Of a stretch of DNA of 64,000 nt, positions 9,141 to 18,340 are shown piece by piece; positions within the stretch are counted from its first letter, which is position 1, and each line of letters opens with the position of its first letter. The stretch comes from an uncultured Amphritea sp. (lineage in GTDB: Bacteria > Pseudomonadota > Gammaproteobacteria > Pseudomonadales > Balneatricaceae), in NCBI RefSeq assembly GCF_937127095.1, contig NZ_CAKZLP010000034.1:1-64000 (forward strand). Direction: 5' to 3'. The position numbers and the translations under genes are program-made. The notes under the pieces are model-generated. The model was not told where the DNA came from, ran no database searches, and worked only from the letters and a program-made list of their open reading frames with translations.

Positions 9141-9335
9141 ATGAGTAGCAAAATTCGTCTGGACGACCTATCAACTGAAGCCCTGGATGATATGGACAAC
9201 GACTTTTTTAAAAGCCCCGAGCCAGAGCGGCAAAAAAAAGCCGGACGCAAAAACCGTAAACGTCAAATGATTGAAGATTATATGGAGGAGCGCTCACTCA
9301 AGCGCCGTATAACAGAGTCTTACGAGTTCTTCTGA
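9141..9335 (+). CDS. Small PA3496-type protein, copy 2
   Basis: A 64-residue protein with an acidic first half and a basic helical second half (KNRKRQMIEDYMEERSLKRR). It aligns with the neighbour at 8636-8821 over the R..(M)IE..MEER.L.RRI..SYEF region, so the two are tandem paralogues. The sequence GGGTAAGT precedes the ATG as a weak ribosome site. There is no signal peptide or membrane segment. Function is unknown, and family assignment is the same tentative PA3496-type call. Confidence 0.6.
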   Translation: MSSKIRLDDLSTEALDDMDNDFFKSPEPERQKKAGRKNRKRQMIEDYMEERSLKRRITESYEFF

Positions 9336-9371
9336 TAATACTGCACTTGTTGGTTAGCGCTGCTAGTTAAA

Positions 9372-9427
9372 GGTTAACGGTTAACGGTTAACGGTTAACG
9401 GTTAACGGTTAACGGTTAACGGTTAAC
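9372..9427. repeat. Eight perfect tandem copies of GGTTAAC
   Basis: A heptamer is repeated eight times without error, with a further GG at the end and degenerate half copies just before it. Each junction makes the palindrome GTTAAC. It lies between the convergent small gene and ygiQ. Such arrays vary in copy number by polymerase slippage. Confidence 0.97.
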
Positions 9428-9476
9428 GGCTCTGAATAAGAGCTGCCAGTCTGAGTTTCACCCCCTGCAGCAACAC

Positions 9477-11753
9477 TCAGTGTTGCTGCTTTTTCACGCT
9501 GCTTTTGCCTGCCCCTTTACGCTTTTTAGAGGGACGGGAAGCAGCGCTTTTTTTACCCGGCACCACAGGCTTCGTAGTCGCCCGCGAGGCGCTCTTCGAT
9601 CTACCCCCTGCGGCAGGACGCCTTTTGTCCTGACGCTGCTGTTCACGCCCTCCTGAGGGCTCTTCAGGCGTTACCAACTGGCCAGGGCGGGCTCCAATCA
9701 GATCTTCGCGTCCCATCTCCTTCAGCTTAACCCGCAACGCAGGCCAGTTTTCCGGGTCATGGTAACGCAGCAAGGTTTTATGCGCTTTGCGCTGCTCCTT
9801 ATCTTTCGGGATATAGAGCGTTTCACTCTTATAGGTCACCTGCTTCAGCGGGTTTTTCTCTGAATGATACATCGCGGTAGCCAGTGACATCGGTGAGGGA
9901 TAGAAATTCTGCACCTGATCCACTTTGACATCATTTTGTTTTAGCCAGAGCGACAGACTGAGCATATCCTCATCATCACAGCCAGGATGAGCGGCAATAA
10001 AGTAAGGGATCAGATACTGTTTCTTGCCCGCCTCCTGAGAGAAACGATCAAACATCTTTTTAAAATCATAATAGGTATCCATCCCCGGTTTCATCATCTT
10101 GCTCAGAGTATTCTGCTCACTATGCTCCGGGGCGATCTTCAGATAACCGCCAACGTGATAGGTTACCAGCTCACGCACATATTCCGGGTCTTTCACTGCC
10201 AGGTCATAGCGCAGACCTGAAGCGATGGCAACATTATGGATTCCCTCCATCTTCCGCGCTTTGCGATACAACTCCGTGGTACGGCTGTGATCCGTATCTA
10301 GGTTGCTACAGATGGTGGGGTAAACGCAGGAAAGCTTTCTGCAGTTCGACTGAATCTCGTCGTCATTACAATTAAGAAAATACATATTCGAGGTGGGACC
10401 ACCCAGATCAGAGATCGATCCGGTAAAACCGGGTACTTTGTCCCGAATTTCAGCCATCTCATTGAGAATCGACTCATGGGAACGACTCTGAATAATACGG
10501 CCTTCATGCTCAGTAATAGAACAGAAGGTACAGCCGCCAAAACAGCCACGCATAATATTGATCGAGAAGCGGATCATATCGTAGGCGGGAATCTTATCCT
10601 TGCCGTATCCCGGATGGGGAACCCGCTGATACGGCAGGCCAAATACGCCATCCATCTCCGACGTTTCCAGTGGAATCGGCGGCGGATTTACCCAGATCTC
10701 CCGGTTGCCATGTTTCTGAATCAGTGCCCGGGCATTATGCGGGTTCGATTCCTGATGCAACACCCGGGATGCATGCGCATACAGGGCAGAGTCTTTGGCC
10801 ACTTTTTCAAATGATGGCAGGCGGATATAGGTGGTCTCTGCCTGGAGTTTCTCTTTGCGTTTAAGCGGCATCGGAATGATGCGTATCGGAGACACGTCAG
10901 CATCCACCAAATCATCGGACTGACTGACCGAACTGTCTGCACCACACCGCTTTGTAGTTGGGTCTATCAGTTTATCGACCCCACTCTGGTCATTGCCAAA
11001 GTCATAGGGGTTGGGCAATTTATCGATATTGCCGGGCCAGTCTATCCGGGTTGAATCCAGCTCGACAAAGCCCGCCGGTGGTTGCTGGCGAATCTGCACA
11101 GTGCCTCGCAGGTTCCAGAGATCATCCAGACTCTTACCCGCAGCCAGCCCGTGACTCAGTTCAACAATTGCCCGTTCCGCATTACCATACAAAAGAATAT
11201 CCGCAGTGGCATCGATCAGTACTGAACGGCGGACTTTGTTGCTCCAGTAGTCATACTGAGCGATGCGGCGCAAACTCGCCTCTATGCCACCCAATACCAC
11301 CGGCACGTCACTCCAGGCTTCTTTACAACGCTGACTGTAAACGATGACCGCCCGGTCCGGCCGGCTGCCGCCCTTGCCTCCAGCGGTATAGGCATCATCA
11401 TGACGCAGACGCAGATCGGCGGTATAACGGTTGATCATCGAATCCATGTTACCGGCAGTGACACCGAAATAGAGATTCGGTTTGCCCAGGGCCATAAACG
11501 CATCTGCACTGCGCCAGTCCGGTTGTGCAATGATGCCCACCCTGAAGCCCTGTGCCTCAAGCAAACGCCCCATCACCGCCATACCGAAACTGGGATGATC
11601 GACATAGGCATCTCCGGTGACAATGATAATGTCACAGCTATCCCAGCCCAGCTGGTCCATCTCCTTCCGTGTCGTGGGTAAAAAGGGCGCTATACCGAAG
11701 CACTCGGCCCAGTAACGGGGATAGGAAAACAGGTCTGGAGCAATTTTTTTCAT
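9477..11753 (-). CDS. ygiQ: YgiQ-family radical SAM protein
   Basis: A large radical SAM protein of the UPF0313/YgiQ family, conserved but without an established substrate. The N-terminal domain ([21 protein letters not shown], residues 35-60) is diagnostic. The radical SAM motif CxxxCxxC is in [10 protein letters not shown] at Cys404, 408 and 411. [10 protein letters not shown] and [10 protein letters not shown] further on are also family-specific. The last 80 residues are Lys/Ser/Arg-rich and low complexity, a common disordered tail. The ATG at 11753 aligns with E. coli YgiQ, and an in-frame TTG at 11792 is an alternative. It ends near the GGTTAAC repeats. Confidence 0.93.
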   Translation of the reverse strand: MKKIAPDLFSYPRYWAECFGIAPFLPTTRKEMDQLGWDSCDIIIVTGDAYVDHPSFGMAVMGRLLEAQGFRVGIIAQPDWRSADAFMALGKPNLYFGVTAGNMDSMINRYTADLRLRHDDAYTAGGKGGSRPDRAVIVYSQRCKEAWSDVPVVLGGIEASLRRIAQYDYWSNKVRRSVLIDATADILLYGNAERAIVELSHGLAAGKSLDDLWNLRGTVQIRQQPPAGFVELDSTRIDWPGNIDKLPNPYDFGNDQSGVDKLIDPTTKRCGADSSVSQSDDLVDADVSPIRIIPMPLKRKEKLQAETTYIRLPSFEKVAKDSALYAHASRVLHQESNPHNARALIQKHGNREIWVNPPPIPLETSEMDGVFGLPYQRVPHPGYGKDKIPAYDMIRFSINIMRGCFGGCTFCSITEHEGRIIQSRSHESILNEMAEIRDKVPGFTGSISDLGGPTSNMYFLNCNDDEIQSNCRKLSCVYPTICSNLDTDHSRTTELYRKARKMEGIHNVAIASGLRYDLAVKDPEYVRELVTYHVGGYLKIAPEHSEQNTLSKMMKPGMDTYYDFKKMFDRFSQEAGKKQYLIPYFIAAHPGCDDEDMLSLSLWLKQNDVKVDQVQNFYPSPMSLATAMYHSEKNPLKQVTYKSETLYIPKDKEQRKAHKTLLRYHDPENWPALRVKLKEMGREDLIGARPGQLVTPEEPSGGREQQRQDKRRPAAGGRSKSASRATTKPVVPGKKSAASRPSKKRKGAGKSSVKKQQH

Positions 11754-11920
11754 GGAGATATCAGCAAGACAACTTAATTTCGGGGAGAGCAATTGTCGCA
11801 GAAAGCACCGCTGACATATAGTGAAATAGTTGTCTGCAACTGATGTTGACTGGGCGCGGGGCCATAGTCATAGTAAAATGGTCGGAATTGAACGAAAACC
11901 ACCAGAAATTATTAATCGAT

Positions 11921-12124
11921 ATGAGCCAGGAAAGCACCGCACAACCCGTCACTGTTGTGATACGGGAAAAACCGACACCCCCTGCAGACTATGAATGTTG
12001 TGAAAGTGCCTGTTCGCCCTGTGTCTGGGACACCTATTACGAAGAGTTGAATATCTGGAATGCAGAGCAGAAAGCGCTCAAAGAGGCAGTAAAAATGGCC
12101 ACAGAAACTGAACAGAGTGAATAG
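11921..12124 (+). CDS. Oxidoreductase-like N-terminal domain protein (PF09791 type)
   Basis: A 67-residue protein whose core is PPADYECCESACSPCVWDTYYEEL. The cysteine pattern CC-x3-C-x2-C with the following WD-YYEEL is typical of the small oxidoreductase-like domain also found at the N-terminus of some eukaryotic proteins. Metal or iron-sulfur binding is plausible from the four cysteines but not demonstrated. The first in-frame ATG giving the usual length is used, and no strong ribosome site is visible. The thioesterase gene begins 12 nt after its stop, so the two likely form an operon. Confidence 0.75.
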   Translation: MSQESTAQPVTVVIREKPTPPADYECCESACSPCVWDTYYEELNIWNAEQKALKEAVKMATETEQSE

Positions 12125-12136
12125 GAATTAGTACCG

Positions 12137-12625
12137 ATGACAGTGACAGCACCCGTAATATACAGCACCCGAATCAAACCCGAGTGGCTTGATTATAACA
12201 ACCATATGAACGTTGCCTACTATGTTCTGATTTTCGATCTCGCAGGCGTCGAACTGGTCAGTCAGCTGGGGTTGAGTGAAGCAGAAACTGAAAAAACCGG
12301 AATCTCCTGGATGGTACTGGAAAACCACATCACCTATAACAACGAGGTGGTTCTGGATCAGCCGGTGGAGATCCGCTGTCAGCTAATCGATCACGACAAC
12401 AAGCGTCTTCACCTCTACTTTGAGATGTTCGCTCAAGCCGAAGATGGCAGTCAATATCTGGCGTCTACGCTGGAACAGATGGCCATGTGTGTTGATCTTA
12501 ACAGCCGCAGCAGTTGTGAATTTCCTGAGCCAGTCGCATCCCGGATTAACGCAATGGCAAAGCAACAATCAGAGCTCCCCACCCCCGAAAATATCGGTCG
12601 CAGAATCGGTATTCGCCGCCGCTAA
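12137..12625 (+). CDS. Hotdog-fold acyl-CoA thioesterase
   Basis: A 162-residue protein of the 4HBT thioesterase type. The catalytic region WLDYNNHMNVAYYV near residues 17-30 shows the D-x-N-x-H-M-N pattern, and the following long helix plus NHITYNNEVVLDQPVEI sheet are typical. Relatives include the carnitine-pathway thioesterases that act on betainyl-CoA or dehydrocarnitine, but substrate cannot be read from sequence. It follows the cysteine-rich small protein with a 12-nt gap. Some GC-rich dyad symmetry (GCCGG / CCGGC) lies after the stop without a T tract. Confidence 0.82.
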   Translation: MTVTAPVIYSTRIKPEWLDYNNHMNVAYYVLIFDLAGVELVSQLGLSEAETEKTGISWMVLENHITYNNEVVLDQPVEIRCQLIDHDNKRLHLYFEMFAQAEDGSQYLASTLEQMAMCVDLNSRSSCEFPEPVASRINAMAKQQSELPTPENIGRRIGIRRR

Positions 12626-12706
12626 TCCTGAGCCTCGCCGGTTAACCCTTAACCCGGCGACAAAATAGGACTAAGCTACGGTTTTTTGTTAGCGGTTGGA
12701 GGCAAA

Positions 12707-13678
12707 GTGGACAGAGAGACTCTGGAGAGAGCTGCGCAGCGCGGTATCATCTCCCAGCAACAACTGCAGGAACTGATGGTATTCAGTGCTGCAGAAGACA
12801 GCGATCAGCCTGCTGGAGAAGAGCAACTTCGCTTTATTCGCAACTTCGGTGATATTTTTATCACCTTGGGGGTTTTGTTTGTTACCTTTTCCATTGCAGC
12901 AATGAGGCTGTCTCAGTTCGAGTGGCTGATACCCGCAGCTCTGTTTCTCGGTGCCGCTGAGTGGCTGGTGCGAATTCGCAGACTGGCGCTGCCTGGTATA
13001 GCCATCCTGATCTCAACACTCTATTTTCTCAGCAAAGCGCTGGGGATCTCTCAGTTTGATACCGCAGCGTTGCAATTTCTGACCCTCAGCGGCTGCTCCT
13101 TACTATTTTACCTGCGCTATCGAATGCCCTTCAGCCTGCTACCTGTGGCTGCCGGTCTGGTGGCCGCAATTATCAGCAGTATCGGCGTCGATATATTAAA
13201 ACACCAGTTACTGTTCAGCGCTCTGGGAATCGCAGTGTTCCTGGTGGCTATGAGCTTTGACGCCCGGGATCGTAAACGGCAGCTGCGCTCCAGTGACTGT
13301 GGTTTCTGGCTGCACCTGCTGGCAGCACCACTGATTGTCCACGGAATGATGACCACCCTGCTGTTCAGTGATGCGGGTGTGCTGGATGCAGGCACCAACC
13401 GAGAAATAGCACTATTACTATTTTTCATCCTGTTCCTGCTCACCGCACTGTTTGTTGATCGGCGAGCGATGCTGGTATCAAGTCTTTCCTATGCGATCTA
13501 CGCCATCTTTAAAGTTGTCAGCAGCAACGTGCTCGACGGCAATAATCTGCCACTGATGATCTTCATCGGCTTTGGCGTATTCATCGTTCTGTTCGGTACC
13601 TACTGGTACAAACTGCGCCGTCTCATCTTTGGCGCCATTCGCGGCAGCTGGCCTGCCCGCTTTGTGCCAGAGCTCTGA
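12707..13678 (+). CDS. Polytopic membrane protein of unknown function
   Basis: The first 45 residues are soluble and helical (DRETLERAAQRGIISQQQLQEL), and eight to ten hydrophobic segments follow, ending with a basic tail. The layout, a short cytosolic helix-turn region and then a multi-spanning core, resembles DUF2157-like membrane proteins. I cannot assign it with certainty. The GTG at 12707 is preferred because GGAGG lies 4 nt upstream of it, against an in-frame TTG at 12686 with none. It stands 81 nt after the thioesterase gene. The stop codon is embedded in a 13-bp tandem repeat. Confidence 0.75.
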   Translation: MDRETLERAAQRGIISQQQLQELMVFSAAEDSDQPAGEEQLRFIRNFGDIFITLGVLFVTFSIAAMRLSQFEWLIPAALFLGAAEWLVRIRRLALPGIAILISTLYFLSKALGISQFDTAALQFLTLSGCSLLFYLRYRMPFSLLPVAAGLVAAIISSIGVDILKHQLLFSALGIAVFLVAMSFDARDRKRQLRSSDCGFWLHLLAAPLIVHGMMTTLLFSDAGVLDAGTNREIALLLFFILFLLTALFVDRRAMLVSSLSYAIYAIFKVVSSNVLDGNNLPLMIFIGFGVFIVLFGTYWYKLRRLIFGAIRGSWPARFVPEL

Positions 13679-13702
13679 TAAAGGGCTCTGATAAAGAGCT
13701 CT
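13669..13702. repeat. 13-bp tandem repeat over the end of the membrane protein gene
   Basis: Unit AGAGCTCTGATAA is followed by AGGGCTCTGATAA and a partial AGAGCTCT. The gene's TGA stop lies in the first unit. Confidence 0.85.
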
Positions 13703-13887
13703 AAAAATCTCCGCCCCCTACCCAGGTAATTTTCGGATACCCAGATAAGTATCCATAACTACACTCTGAATAAGCACTGAATATCCCAATACTTTAAGTT
13801 GAAAAATCATCCACTGAAATCAGTCAATATTCAGCTTAGGTTTCGCTTTCACTCACTAGAATTCAGTTATACAAGTGAGGTGAAATT

Positions 13888-14328
13888 ATGTACAACTTAA
13901 AAAGATCATTGGTTAAAATACTCTGCCTGCCACTGCTCGCCCTCCCCGCTCTGCTTCTGGCAACACCCGGATATGCTGATAGCAATACACGAATTCATGG
14001 TGGAATTGCGATCGACACGGGTGATCTGCGACTCTTTATCAGCGACCGTCACATCGGCAGTTATCTCCTCTTTAATCGTTACGATAACGATCACAGAGCA
14101 AAATACCACCGACGGGACCACTACCGCTCGCAGGGGTATCAATCGCGGGCTTACCCTAAAGCCTATATCCATAACTATTACATAGAGCCGAATTACCGAC
14201 ATCAGTCGTCAAGAGACTCATACCGTCGGAACATCATTACCCGTGACTATCAAAGACATGATCAACGACATGACCGGAGGCATGACAAGCAAAAAGATCG
14301 TCATAGACGCTCACACAACGATTGGTAA
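13888..14328 (+). CDS. Secreted His/Arg/Tyr-rich protein
   Basis: A clear Sec signal peptide (basic MYNLKRSLVK, hydrophobic LALPALLLA, cleavage after GYA near residue 30) precedes a mature chain of about 115 residues. The first 35 mature residues look folded (GGIAIDTGDLRLFISD). The remainder is low complexity, dominated by Arg, His, Tyr and Asp with repeated RHDQRHDRRHDK blocks. Metal or polyanion binding is possible from composition but unproven. AGGTGA precedes the ATG. I do not recognise a family. It slightly overlaps the longest reading frame of the next gene. Confidence 0.7.
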   Translation: MYNLKRSLVKILCLPLLALPALLLATPGYADSNTRIHGGIAIDTGDLRLFISDRHIGSYLLFNRYDNDHRAKYHRRDHYRSQGYQSRAYPKAYIHNYYIEPNYRHQSSRDSYRRNIITRDYQRHDQRHDRRHDKQKDRHRRSHNDW

Positions 14329-14441
14329 GCGTAAACACCAAAAGCGGCACGTCAGATCATAAAAATAGCGGCATTGTCTCCACTGTCGTGCGCGCAGAAG
14401 GTACAATTGCGGCTGCTTTTATCAGTCATACGGTATTTTCA

Positions 14442-15248
14442 GTGCAAAACCTTTACGCGCACACTAAACACGCATTCCTCACCGCAGATCCCGATCAGAA
14501 GATCGAGCTAACCCGACAGACCGTCAGCCGCTGGAATGCGGGGCAACTGGAGTGGCTGGACGGTGACGAACCTGAGTTACTGAATCAGCCGGGCCAACCG
14601 GACAAACCCGAGATCGTCGCGCCCTCTGCGGTGAATGAACGCAAAATGGGTAAAGAGGAGGGCCGTGCTGCGCTGATTCATGCCCTCGCCCATATCGAAC
14701 TCACCGCCGTTAATCTGGCGCTCGATTCAGTCTACCGTTACCGGGGAATGCCAAAGGAGTTTTACGCCGACTGGATGCAGTGCGCGGGAGAGGAAGCAAA
14801 CCACTTTGTCGCTTTGCGGGGCCGGCTGCGGGAGATGGGTTATGACTATGGCAGCTTTAAAGCCCATGGCGAACTCTGGAGTATGGCGGTCGACACCGCA
14901 GACGATATGCTGGAAAGAATGGGAATTGTGCACCGGGTGTTTGAAGCCCGTGCCCTGGATGTGGTGCCCAGAACAATTCAGCGATTTAACCAGTTGGGTG
15001 ACAAGCAGATGGTCGACATCCTCACCATGATCGCGAATGAGGAGGTCGGACATGTCAGTTCAGGCACCCGCTGGTATCACTATCAGTGCCAACAGCGCCA
15101 ACTGGATCCGGATAAGACCTTTATTGATCTGCTGTGGAAGTATATGAAAGGCCCTCTGAAAGGCCCCTTCAATCACGAAGTCAGATTGAAAGCCGGATTT
15201 TCTGCACAGGAGATGAAAATGATCGAGATGATGGGAAAAGCTGATTAA
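14442..15248 (+). CDS. DUF455 ferritin-like domain protein
   Basis: A helical ferritin-like di-metal protein. Two Glu/His clusters are seen: ALIHALAHIELTAVNLALD in the first half with CAGEEANHFVAL following, and ANEEVGHV later (ExxH patterns). DUF455 proteins are often found as hydroxylase-like enzymes of unknown substrate, and iron binding is expected from the fold. The start is uncertain. The reading frame is open from 14322 without an ATG. A GTG at 14442 gives the N-terminus (QNLYAHTKHAFLTADPDQK) expected for the family and is used here. Confidence 0.78.
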   Translation: MQNLYAHTKHAFLTADPDQKIELTRQTVSRWNAGQLEWLDGDEPELLNQPGQPDKPEIVAPSAVNERKMGKEEGRAALIHALAHIELTAVNLALDSVYRYRGMPKEFYADWMQCAGEEANHFVALRGRLREMGYDYGSFKAHGELWSMAVDTADDMLERMGIVHRVFEARALDVVPRTIQRFNQLGDKQMVDILTMIANEEVGHVSSGTRWYHYQCQQRQLDPDKTFIDLLWKYMKGPLKGPFNHEVRLKAGFSAQEMKMIEMMGKAD

Positions 15249-15647
15249 CAAAACAGTCTGCTCAGGCTGGCTAATCGAACTTTCTAATCGAACTTTCTAA
15301 TCGAACTTTCTAATCGAAACAGCAGCCGGGCAAGCCAAGTTGAATATCTACGCCTTACTCAGCTCAGACTATCCCGCAATACCCCTTTTTATGTCAAGGA
15401 TTTAAAGCTTAAAACCATTCCCCAATTTGAGTAATCTCACAACACTCGTTGATCTGGATAAATTGCACCCCCAGCAAAACAGTATACACTGACCATTATC
15501 CGGGCCCTTCTATAACCGACGCTAGGTTCTTTCCAGCAGAGCCTTACCCTTGCAAGTCGGGCCCGGATCTTCACCCCAGGGGCCCTCACGAAAATCTAAA
15601 AACATAACTTTAAAATCAAAGCCTTATACGTATTTATAAAACCAATT
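15249..15647. other. Intergenic stretch with repeats, no gene seen
   Basis: Apart from the 13-bp tandem repeat at its start, it contains an 8-bp inverted repeat CCGGGCCC / GGGCCCGG (15500-15507 and 15559-15566). Neither strand shows a credible coding frame. Confidence 0.5.
15271..15318. repeat. Tandem repeat CTAATCGAACTTT, 3.7 copies
   Basis: Three exact 13-bp units and a nine-base partial copy start 22 nt after the DUF455 stop codon. Confidence 0.95.
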
Positions 15648-16181
15648 TCATGCCAAAGCGCAAACCCTTAAACTCAGATGATTGGTGTTATCACTCAAAA
15701 ATAGCTCACCATCACTGATGGTCAGTGAAAGCTGCATCGTACGGCTGACAAATTTTTCCAGCTGAGCAACATCACTATCGTGAAAACGCCATGCACTCAC
15801 CTTTGGCAATTCAGCTATCGCCTTACCCTGCTTATCCCACCAGATATCAACCTCGCGACCATAAGCATAAAGTGAAATTTTTGGTGCACGGCTTACCGCT
15901 TTTCGCAACCGTTCAGGAGACGCCTGCCCCAGCTCAATCCAGTGTTCAACCTGACCATCGGGGCCCACCTGCCAAAGCTCTGGCTCATCAGTGCTGGACA
16001 ACCCCCGGGTAAAGTTCAGATCCTGATGATAGTTAATTGCATACACCAATAACCGCACCATCATCCGCTGAAGTGTTTCAGATGGATGCTGTGCCAGTGT
16101 CAGGTTACAGGTTTCGTAACAGTGGCGATCGGTATCACTCAACTGCAGTTCAGCTTTAAAGATTGTTGGCTTAAGCGCCAT
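15648..16181 (-). CDS. yaeQ: YaeQ family protein
   Basis: YaeQ is a small conserved gammaproteobacterial protein with a PD-(D/E)XK-like fold. It was once linked to RfaH-type suppression and has no firm function. The family features are here: MALKPTIFKAELQLSD at the start, the HPSETLQRMMVRLL helix, GLSSTDEPELW, and the IWIELGQ-like segment (HWIELGQASPERLRKA). Length 177 is close to the usual 180. A good ribosome site (AAGG) precedes the ATG. It is divergent from the cysteine-cluster gene at 16262. Confidence 0.93.
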   Translation of the reverse strand: MALKPTIFKAELQLSDTDRHCYETCNLTLAQHPSETLQRMMVRLLVYAINYHQDLNFTRGLSSTDEPELWQVGPDGQVEHWIELGQASPERLRKAVSRAPKISLYAYGREVDIWWDKQGKAIAELPKVSAWRFHDSDVAQLEKFVSRTMQLSLTISDGELFLSDNTNHLSLRVCALA

Positions 16182-16261
16182 AGGATTTAACCTTATATTG
16201 AGGGCAATTATCTGCTCAGATGCGCTATTATAGCGGTTTACTGATTGGATAATATCGCTAT

Positions 16262-16522
16262 ATGAAATGCCGTCCCGGATGTGGAGCCTGCTGTATTGCG
16301 CCTCACATAAGCTCCCCTATTCCCAATATGCCTGATGGCAAACCTGCGGGGGTCGCTTGCGTCAATCTGGACGAGTCGTTTAACTGCACAATCTGGAACA
16401 ATCCTGACTACCCCGATGTCTGTCAGGCATTTAAAGCTGCAGAAGAGCACTGTGGTAAAGACCGGCACGAAGCGTTAATCATTCTGACATGGATGGAACA
16501 GGAAACGGCCCCGAATATTTGA
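16262..16522 (+). CDS. YkgJ-family cysteine-cluster protein
   Basis: An 86-residue protein with the N-terminal cluster CRPGCGACC (Cys-x3-Cys-x2-CC) followed by spaced cysteines in ACVNLD, NCTIW, DVCQAF and EHCGK. YkgJ-type proteins are presumed to bind zinc or an iron-sulfur cluster. This is the short single-domain form. The start ATG aligns with family members, though no ribosome site is visible. It lies alone between yaeQ (divergent) and ndpA, 100 nt upstream of the latter. Confidence 0.85.
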   Translation: MKCRPGCGACCIAPHISSPIPNMPDGKPAGVACVNLDESFNCTIWNNPDYPDVCQAFKAAEEHCGKDRHEALIILTWMEQETAPNI

Positions 16523-16621
16523 CCATCCGGGTCAATACGCTACACTAGCCGGCCTCTGCAATTAACCACCGAACGAGCTACCCAACCAGCTCTCGAACTA
16601 AAAGAACCGGAAACTGCCGCA

Positions 16622-17689
16622 ATGGATCTTAAATTTTTAGCTATCCGTGAACTGATTAAAGAAGCCGACGACAGCGTTGCAACAATCAGTGATAAAGGAG
16701 GCGCCATCAATATCGCAGACCCAATGGCGCAGCAACTGTTTAACGCACTGGTAGCAGCCTATGGCCGACGGGCGGCACTGACCCACGGATCCTTCAATGA
16801 TGAAAACAGTGAGGGCTATCCGTTTATCTCCGGATTCAAAAAGTTTATTGATAGCACCCCGGATGAGCAGACCTTTCTGTCCCTCTGTGACCAGGCTCTG
16901 GCACAATTGGCAGCATCACTGCAGCAACCCTCAGCCCGTGCTGCAACCGGCGGCTATGTGATCTTTATCTACTACTCATCTGATGTGTTCGATTACCTGC
17001 TAATTGGTTTGGTAGGCGATAAAACCGGGGTAGCCTTTGATCAGGAACTCAACCCGACAAAGGTGATCGAGGTTGATCTGGAAAAATTACATCAGGCCGC
17101 CAAGATCAATATCACCACCTATAAAGAGGGTAGCGACAGCTATCTGAGTTTTATCGGCAGCCGTCGTAAGGGTGATATTACCCACTACTTTTCCAATGCC
17201 CTGGGTTGCACCGATGTCGTCCCCTCAAAGAAATCGACTTCCGACCTGATCAAAGCAAGTGAAGAGTTTTGCCGCCATTACCAGCTGCAGGAAAAACAGG
17301 ATGAGATCGTTGAGGATGTGGTCAGTTATCTCTCCCGTCAACGGGACGATAAGCAGTCGGCCTACCTGCCGGATGTTGAAAAAATATTCGAGGGCCACAT
17401 GCCACCTGAACAAGCACAGCAGGCAGGCGGAACGTTCAGCAAATTTGCCAATTCCGACAGTTATCAGGTAAGTCAGGAGTTTCAGCCGCACACCAGTACA
17501 ATTAATGCGTATACCCAGGTAAAAGCTAAAATGGATAACTGGCAACTGGATTTTTCCCGTCGCTCGCTTGGTCACCCCAACAGCAACAGTGAAATTGAGT
17601 TTGATCCGCAAACTAACTCAATACGGATCAACCGTCTCTCAACCAAGGTTATAGAGCAACTAAAAAAAGCGCTCAATCTGAGCGAATAA
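16622..17689 (+). CDS. Nucleoid-associated protein NdpA/YejK
   Basis: The protein matches the 37-kDa nucleoid-associated family (PF04245), which binds the nucleoid in gammaproteobacteria with unknown precise role. Segments such as GGYVIFIYYSS, YLSFIGSRRKGDITHYFSNALGC and the long polar C-terminal half are typical. The 355 residues are a little longer than E. coli YejK (335). No helix-turn-helix is evident, as is normal for this family. No terminator follows. The next genes are the phasins after 250 nt. Confidence 0.87.
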   Translation: MDLKFLAIRELIKEADDSVATISDKGGAINIADPMAQQLFNALVAAYGRRAALTHGSFNDENSEGYPFISGFKKFIDSTPDEQTFLSLCDQALAQLAASLQQPSARAATGGYVIFIYYSSDVFDYLLIGLVGDKTGVAFDQELNPTKVIEVDLEKLHQAAKINITTYKEGSDSYLSFIGSRRKGDITHYFSNALGCTDVVPSKKSTSDLIKASEEFCRHYQLQEKQDEIVEDVVSYLSRQRDDKQSAYLPDVEKIFEGHMPPEQAQQAGGTFSKFANSDSYQVSQEFQPHTSTINAYTQVKAKMDNWQLDFSRRSLGHPNSNSEIEFDPQTNSIRINRLSTKVIEQLKKALNLSE

Positions 17690-17845
17690 TCTTCACATCC
17701 GCTACTCGTTGTTATCAATCCAAACCGGTTGCAGTCACTGAGATTAAGCCAGACTCAACCGGTAAAAAAACTTTCACTCCCCTGTTTCCCCGCTGTCACT
17801 GAACAGTCATCTTTGATTGCTAACCTGCACTAAATAAAATATCTT

Positions 17846-17916
17846 TTGTGCATCGCACAAAACGCTTGACGATCTGATATTTTTAACTAGAATAGTTTTT
17901 ATTGTGCACCGCACCA
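17846..17916 (+). promoter_or_regulatory. Promoter and paired operators of phasin 1
   Basis: A sigma-70 promoter TTGACG (17866-17871), 16-nt spacer, TAGAAT (17888-17893) is bracketed by two inverted repeats. One is perfect, TTGTGC-ATC-GCACAA at 17846-17860, and one has a single mismatch, TTGTGC-ACC-GCACCA at 17902-17916. The second overlaps the expected transcription start. The same layout precedes phasin 2. A PhaR-type repressor is the natural candidate because it controls phasin genes in other PHA producers, but no phaR is in the window. Confidence 0.8.
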
Positions 17917-17935
17917 TAACCCTATGGAGACTACT

Positions 17936-18244
17936 ATGATCAACACTACTTTTGATTTTAAAAAGCCTTTTGAATCTGCTCAGGCACTGATGGGTCTGCA
18001 AACTGCAGCTCTGACTAAAACCGTTGAGCTGCAGAAAAAATCTGCTGAAGAGCTGGCTGACTTCTTCAAAACTGAAGCGGAAAAAGCTAAAGAACTGAAG
18101 ACTCCTGAAGAGTTTGTAAAATTCAACGTTGAATCAAACAAGTCTCTTTACGAACTGCTGAAAGCACAGGGTGAAGCCTTCACTGCTCTGGCTAAAGAGT
18201 CTGGCGAAGAAACTATGGCTGAAATTAAGAAAATGGCTAGCTAA
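17936..18244 (+). CDS. Phasin family protein 1
   Basis: Phasins are small amphipathic proteins that coat polyhydroxyalkanoate granules. This 102-residue protein is almost wholly helical, with FDFKKPFESAQALMGLQTAALTKTVELQKKSAEELADFF and a TPEEFVKFNVESNKSLYELLKAQGEAF segment typical of the family. The ATG at 17936 is used because GGAGA lies just upstream. An ATG four codons earlier would place that site inside the gene. Codon use is markedly biased toward common codons (CTG, AAA, GCT), consistent with high expression. Paralogous to the gene at 18437-18742 and behind the same kind of promoter. Confidence 0.9.
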   Translation: MINTTFDFKKPFESAQALMGLQTAALTKTVELQKKSAEELADFFKTEAEKAKELKTPEEFVKFNVESNKSLYELLKAQGEAFTALAKESGEETMAEIKKMAS

Positions 18245-18263
18245 GCTATCCCTTTTCTGAGAA

Positions 18264-18293
18264 GCCCGGCAGTGAAAACTACCGGGTTTTTTT
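18264..18293 (+). terminator. Intrinsic terminator of phasin 1
   Basis: CCCGG-C-AGT pairs with ACT-A-CCGGG around a GAAA tetraloop and is followed by seven T residues. Confidence 0.93.
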
Positions 18294-18340
18294 GTACCTT
18301 TAGAAACGTATTACTACTTAAGCGACGTCATCAAATATTT

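Noticed and set aside
9372..9427. GGTTAAC array as a telomere-like or CRISPR-like element
   Set aside because: It is short, internal, made of a simple heptamer, and without spacers or terminal context.
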